A stretch of 64,000 nucleotides of DNA from SZUA-309 sp965215995 (GTDB lineage: Bacteria > Pseudomonadota > Gammaproteobacteria > Pseudomonadales > Azotimanducaceae). How positions within the stretch are numbered: the first letter of the stretch is position 1; every line of letters begins with the position of its first letter. Location of the stretch: NCBI GenBank assembly GCA_965215995.1, contig OZ244128.1:3224001-3288000 (forward strand), written 5' to 3'. Below are positions 61,194 to 64,000 of this stretch, piece after piece. Below the pieces are notes generated by a model. That model was not told the DNA's origin, made no database searches, and worked only from the letters and a program-made list of their open reading frames with translations. Position numbers and translations under genes: made by a program.

Positions 61194-62978
61194 ATGGCTG
61201 GCCGCATTCCTCAGAGCTTCATCAACGACCTTCTCGACAGGACGGACATCGTCGATGTGATCGATGCCCGGGTGCCGCTGAAGAAAGCCGGCCGCAGCTT
61301 CAAGGCCTGCTGCCCCTTCCACGAGGAAAAGACCCCGTCGTTCAACGTTGTTCCGGACAAGCAGTTCTACCACTGCTTCGGTTGCCAGGTTTCCGGCACG
61401 GCACTCACCTTCCTGATGGAGTACGACCGACTGGATTTCGTCGAGGCGGTGGAGACCCTGGCCAAGATGGCGGGTGTAGAGGTGCCGCGGGAAGCGGACC
61501 GCAGCCCGCCGCCCGAAGATCACTCCCGCCTCTTCGAGGTGCTCGAGAAGGCGGAGAAGATCTTTCGCCGCCAGCTCAGATCCGCGGAGAGTGCGGTGGA
61601 GTACCTGAAGAGCCGGGGTGTGACCGGAGTGGTGGCGCGGGACTTTGCTCTTGGCTTCGCTCCGGACGCCTGGCACACCCTGGAAGAGGCATTCAGAAAC
61701 GATGAGTCTGTGCGAACGGCAGATTTGCTGGCCGCTGGACTGCTGACCAAAAACGAGAAGGGCAATATCTACGATCGGTTCCGGGATCGGATCATGTTTC
61801 CGATCCGTGATGTGCGCGGTCGGGTGATCGGTTTTGGCGGCCGGGTGATGGGCGACGCCGACGGACCGAAATACCTCAACAGTCCGGAAACCCCCGTTTT
61901 CCACAAAGGCCGCGAGCTGTACGGGCTCTTCGAGGCTCGCAATGCGCTCCGCCGGATTGAGCAGCTCATCGTGGTGGAAGGCTATATGGACGTGGTCGCT
62001 CTCTCCCAGGCAGGCATTGCCAACTGCGTGGCAAGCCTGGGTACCGCCGCCACCACCGATCACTTTCAGAAGCTCTACCGCTACTCGGAAGAGGTCGTCT
62101 GCTGTTTCGATGGGGACGCAGCCGGACGCCGGGCAGCCTGGAAGGCGCTGGAGAATGCCCTGATCACGCTCACGGACGGGCGCCAGCTGAAGTTCATGTT
62201 TCTGCCGGAGGGTGAAGATCCGGACTCGCTGGTGCGACAAGAAGGTAAAGGAGCTTTTCTCGAGCGGGTGGCAGATGCGGCTCCTGCCATCGAGTACCTG
62301 TTTGCCGAGCTCTCGACCGGACTCGACCTCCGCCAGCTGGATGGCCAGGCGAGGCTGGCGAGCCTGGTGCAGCCTTATATAGATAAGGTGCCGGCCGGTG
62401 TCTTGAAGCAGCTTATGCAGAACCGGTTGAACCAGATTACCGGCCTGGTGGACACCCCGAAGTCGGCTGCCCGTGGCCGAGTGAAGGCGCCTTCTTCTCG
62501 ACAGGGTGCTTCTCCGGACAGAGGCCTTACCCCGCTCACAAGGCGTCTGCTGGGTTATCTGCTGCGGGTACCGGAAGCGCTGCAGGGCGTGGACGCAGAA
62601 ACAAAGCGGGCGATCTCAGCAAACGCAGTGTCAGACCCTTTTGCGGAAGTTGTCCAGTATATAGACAGTCATCCTGATGCCGACCGCAGTGAGTTGATCG
62701 GACGCTGGGCTGGCAGCCCGCTGGCGGCTGAGATCGGTCAGTTGGCACAACTACCGCATGCCTTGCCTGAAGAGGCGGTGGCCCGGGAGCTCGCCGAGGG
62801 GCTGCAAACTTATGTGGCCAGCAAGGCGAGGGAAGCGCGCCGAGCGCTGGTTTCCGAGCTCAAGGAGGCACCCAGCGCCGAGAAGTTGAAGGCGCTGCGC
62901 TCGCTGCAGAGCGGTAGCGCACCGGACCAGGACGGAAAGGGGCACATAAAGGCCAGCGACGGGTCCAACAAGGAGTGA
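61194..62978 (+). CDS. dnaG: DNA primase
   Basis: 594 residues. The zinc-binding CHC2 finger has Cys40, His43, Cys61 and Cys64 (CPFHEEKTPSF...HCFGC). The TOPRIM core has IVVEGYMDVVAL and CCFDGDAAGRRAAW, and the C-terminal helicase-binding domain is diverged as usual. It synthesises RNA primers at the fork. It precedes rpoD as in the classical rpsU-dnaG-rpoD operon. Confidence 0.97.
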   Translation: MAGRIPQSFINDLLDRTDIVDVIDARVPLKKAGRSFKACCPFHEEKTPSFNVVPDKQFYHCFGCQVSGTALTFLMEYDRLDFVEAVETLAKMAGVEVPREADRSPPPEDHSRLFEVLEKAEKIFRRQLRSAESAVEYLKSRGVTGVVARDFALGFAPDAWHTLEEAFRNDESVRTADLLAAGLLTKNEKGNIYDRFRDRIMFPIRDVRGRVIGFGGRVMGDADGPKYLNSPETPVFHKGRELYGLFEARNALRRIEQLIVVEGYMDVVALSQAGIANCVASLGTAATTDHFQKLYRYSEEVVCCFDGDAAGRRAAWKALENALITLTDGRQLKFMFLPEGEDPDSLVRQEGKGAFLERVADAAPAIEYLFAELSTGLDLRQLDGQARLASLVQPYIDKVPAGVLKQLMQNRLNQITGLVDTPKSAARGRVKAPSSRQGASPDRGLTPLTRRLLGYLLRVPEALQGVDAETKRAISANAVSDPFAEVVQYIDSHPDADRSELIGRWAGSPLAAEIGQLAQLPHALPEEAVARELAEGLQTYVASKAREARRALVSELKEAPSAEKLKALRSLQSGSAPDQDGKGHIKASDGSNKE

Positions 62979-63016
62979 CTCGCCATCAGGCGTTGTAAAA
63001 AGCCTTGCAATAGGCT

Positions 63017-63045
63017 TTGGCGAAACCCATATAGATGAGTATAAT
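63017..63045 (+). promoter_or_regulatory. sigma70 promoter of rpoD
   Basis: TTGGCG (63017-63022), a 17-bp spacer and a perfect TATAAT (63040-63045). The ATG of rpoD is 240 bp downstream, giving a long untranslated leader. Confidence 0.75.
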
Positions 63046-63207
63046 CGCCGGTTTGTCCGGGCCTGGGAGGGGCAGGCTTGAGCCTACGCGGCTGTTTTGT
63101 AACGGACGAATCTGACATAGCGTTTTCGAAAGACCGTTTATCTGTGGTGACAGGAGGCGGATGGATCATCAGTCGGCAAGCGACCGACCCTGCTAGATAG
63201 CAGACAG

Positions 63208-63223
63208 TAGATAGATAGATAGA
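63208..63223 (+). repeat. TAGA x4 tetranucleotide run in the rpoD leader
   Basis: TAGATAGATAGATAGA (63208-63223) is immediately followed by CCATCCATCC. Short runs like this can change length by slippage. It lies in the untranslated leader, about 63 bases before the rpoD ATG. Confidence 0.9.
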
Positions 63224-63285
63224 CCATCCATCCACCTCCCACTGGCACCCTGGGCAGATAAGCGAAAATCTACCAAAGAGGGTCT

Positions 63286-64000
63286 ATGAGCAACCAAATC
63301 CAACAGCAGGAATCTCGACTCAAGGAACTCATTGCGAAGGGCAAGGAGCAGGGTTACATCACCTATGCGGAGGTGAACGACCACCTGCCCGACGACATCA
63401 GCGATCCGGATCAGATCGAAGACATCATCCGGATGATCAATGACATGGGGATCACGGTCTACGAGACCGCGCCTGATAGCGATGAGCTTCTGACCACCGG
63501 TGAAAACACGGCGGATGAGATTGCAGCGGAAGAAGCAGCTGCGGCGCTGGCAGCTGTAGAAACCGAAGCGGGGCGAACCACCGATCCCGTGCGCATGTAC
63601 ATGCGTGAAATGGGCACCGTTGAGCTCCTCACCCGGGAAGGCGAGATCGCCATTGCCAAGCGGATTGAGGAAGGCATCCGGGATACGCTTTCAGCGCTTG
63701 CCTACTACCCGGGTGCGGTGGAATACCTGCTCGAGACTTACGCCGAAGTCACCAAGGAAGACAAGTTGTCCGATCTGCTGGTCGGCTATCTTGATCCCAC
63801 CGACCACGTACCCCAGGCGGCCCAGGTGCAACCGGGCCAGCAGCAGACCAAGAGCGACGACGATGACGACGAGCCCAAAGGGCCGGACCCCGTAGAAGCC
63901 AAGCGACGGTTCACCGCGCTCAAGCGCCAGTACAACAAGACGCAGAAGGTGATCAAGGAGAAGGGGCGCGACAGCAAGGAAGGGACCGAGCAGCTGGCTA
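63286..64000 (+). CDS. rpoD: RNA polymerase sigma70 factor RpoD (5' part, continues past window)
   Basis: The first 238 codons from ATG 63286, preceded by AAAGAGGG. Region 1.1 is MSNQIQQQESRLKELI...GYITYAEVNDHLPDDI; region 1.2 is R-T-T-D-P-V-R-M-Y-M-R-E-M-G-T-V-E-L-L-T-R-E-G-E-I. A non-conserved acidic insert (SDDDDDEPKG) marks the usual primary-sigma spacer. The core regions 2-4 lie beyond the edge. This is the housekeeping sigma factor. Confidence 0.97.
   Translation, partial: MSNQIQQQESRLKELIAKGKEQGYITYAEVNDHLPDDISDPDQIEDIIRMINDMGITVYETAPDSDELLTTGENTADEIAAEEAAAALAAVETEAGRTTDPVRMYMREMGTVELLTREGEIAIAKRIEEGIRDTLSALAYYPGAVEYLLETYAEVTKEDKLSDLLVGYLDPTDHVPQAAQVQPGQQQTKSDDDDDEPKGPDPVEAKRRFTALKRQYNKTQKVIKEKGRDSKEGTEQLA

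Larger units (their letters stand above)
62979..63285 (+). other. dnaG-rpoD intergenic region
   Basis: 307 bp. It starts with a small stem AAGCCT-TGCAAT-AGGCTT, possibly a weak terminator of dnaG, followed by the rpoD promoter (63017-63045), a long leader of about 235 nt, and a TAGA tetranucleotide run (63208-63223) with CCATCCATCC after it. No gene was seen. Confidence 0.6.

Noticed and set aside
59651..62240. Long minus-strand frames opposite manC and dnaG
   Set aside because: Both plus-strand genes are certain; these are GC-rich antisense open frames.

Overview
This 64 kb window is chromosomal DNA of a gammaproteobacterium, moderately GC-rich (by eye). It is densely packed with housekeeping genes, with no rRNA, tRNA, CRISPR array, prophage or intact transposase recognised. 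Several blocks follow the gene order I know from Pseudomonas: dsbD-aroQ-accB-(accC)-prmA-DUF3426-dusB-(fis)-purH-purD; coq7-(speD)-osmC-vfr-trpCDG; pncC-trpE-gph-rpe; murU-amgK-lptD-surA-pdxA-rsmA-apaG-apaH-prkA-yeaH-spoVR; cca-folB-tsaD-rpsU-yqeY-dnaG-rpoD. Genes in brackets are absent where expected. The host is probably a relative of the Pseudomonadales/Cellvibrionales rather than a true Pseudomonas, because the blocks are joined differently and carry unfamiliar inserts.

Layout. 1-3280: copper-chaperone-like lipoprotein, a periplasmic helical protein and the DsbD thiol transporter. 3360-11166: aroQ, accB, prmA, a zinc-ribbon membrane protein, dusB, purH and purD, interrupted by two copies of a 265-bp palindromic element. 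11260-17828: accessory region with a double cyclic-nucleotide-binding protein, an acidic exported protein, a HEAT-like lipoprotein and an ECF sigma/FecR/TonB-receptor signalling cassette. 17835-24456: AAA ATPase, hinT, coq7, osmC, vfr/crp and trpGDC. 24672-35173: patatin autotransporter, amidase, panBC, a PQQ dehydrogenase with its dihaem cytochrome c and an amino-acid permease, and two small heat-shock proteins. 35189-47300: pncC-trpE, gph-rpe, cell-wall recycling (murU-amgK), and the lptD-surA-pdxA-rsmA-apaG-apaH run. 47566-54953: the PrkA/YeaH/SpoVR stress trio, two uncharacterised exported proteins and cca. 55251-64000: lipoprotein amidase, folB, tsaD, then the rpsU-yqeY-manC-dnaG-rpoD macromolecular-synthesis region, with rpoD running off the end.

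The most unusual content is non-coding. (i) Three near-identical 265/266-bp nested-palindrome elements sit at C-TA-G sites, two of them exactly inside TAG stop codons, which they regenerate. One stands where accC should be. (ii) A different element after cca has interleaved rather than nested inverted repeats, and also starts inside a TAG stop. (iii) A three-armed cruciform and a second inverted repeat flank osmC. (iv) About six degenerate 16-bp tandem repeats lead into the manC start codon. (v) Candidate Trp-codon leader peptides precede trpG and trpE. (vi) A nested stem-loop ends just before the Shine-Dalgarno of the acidic exported protein that heads the accessory signalling cluster. Of the protein systems, that five-gene cluster (12259-17828) is the best candidate for an undescribed envelope-sensing system.
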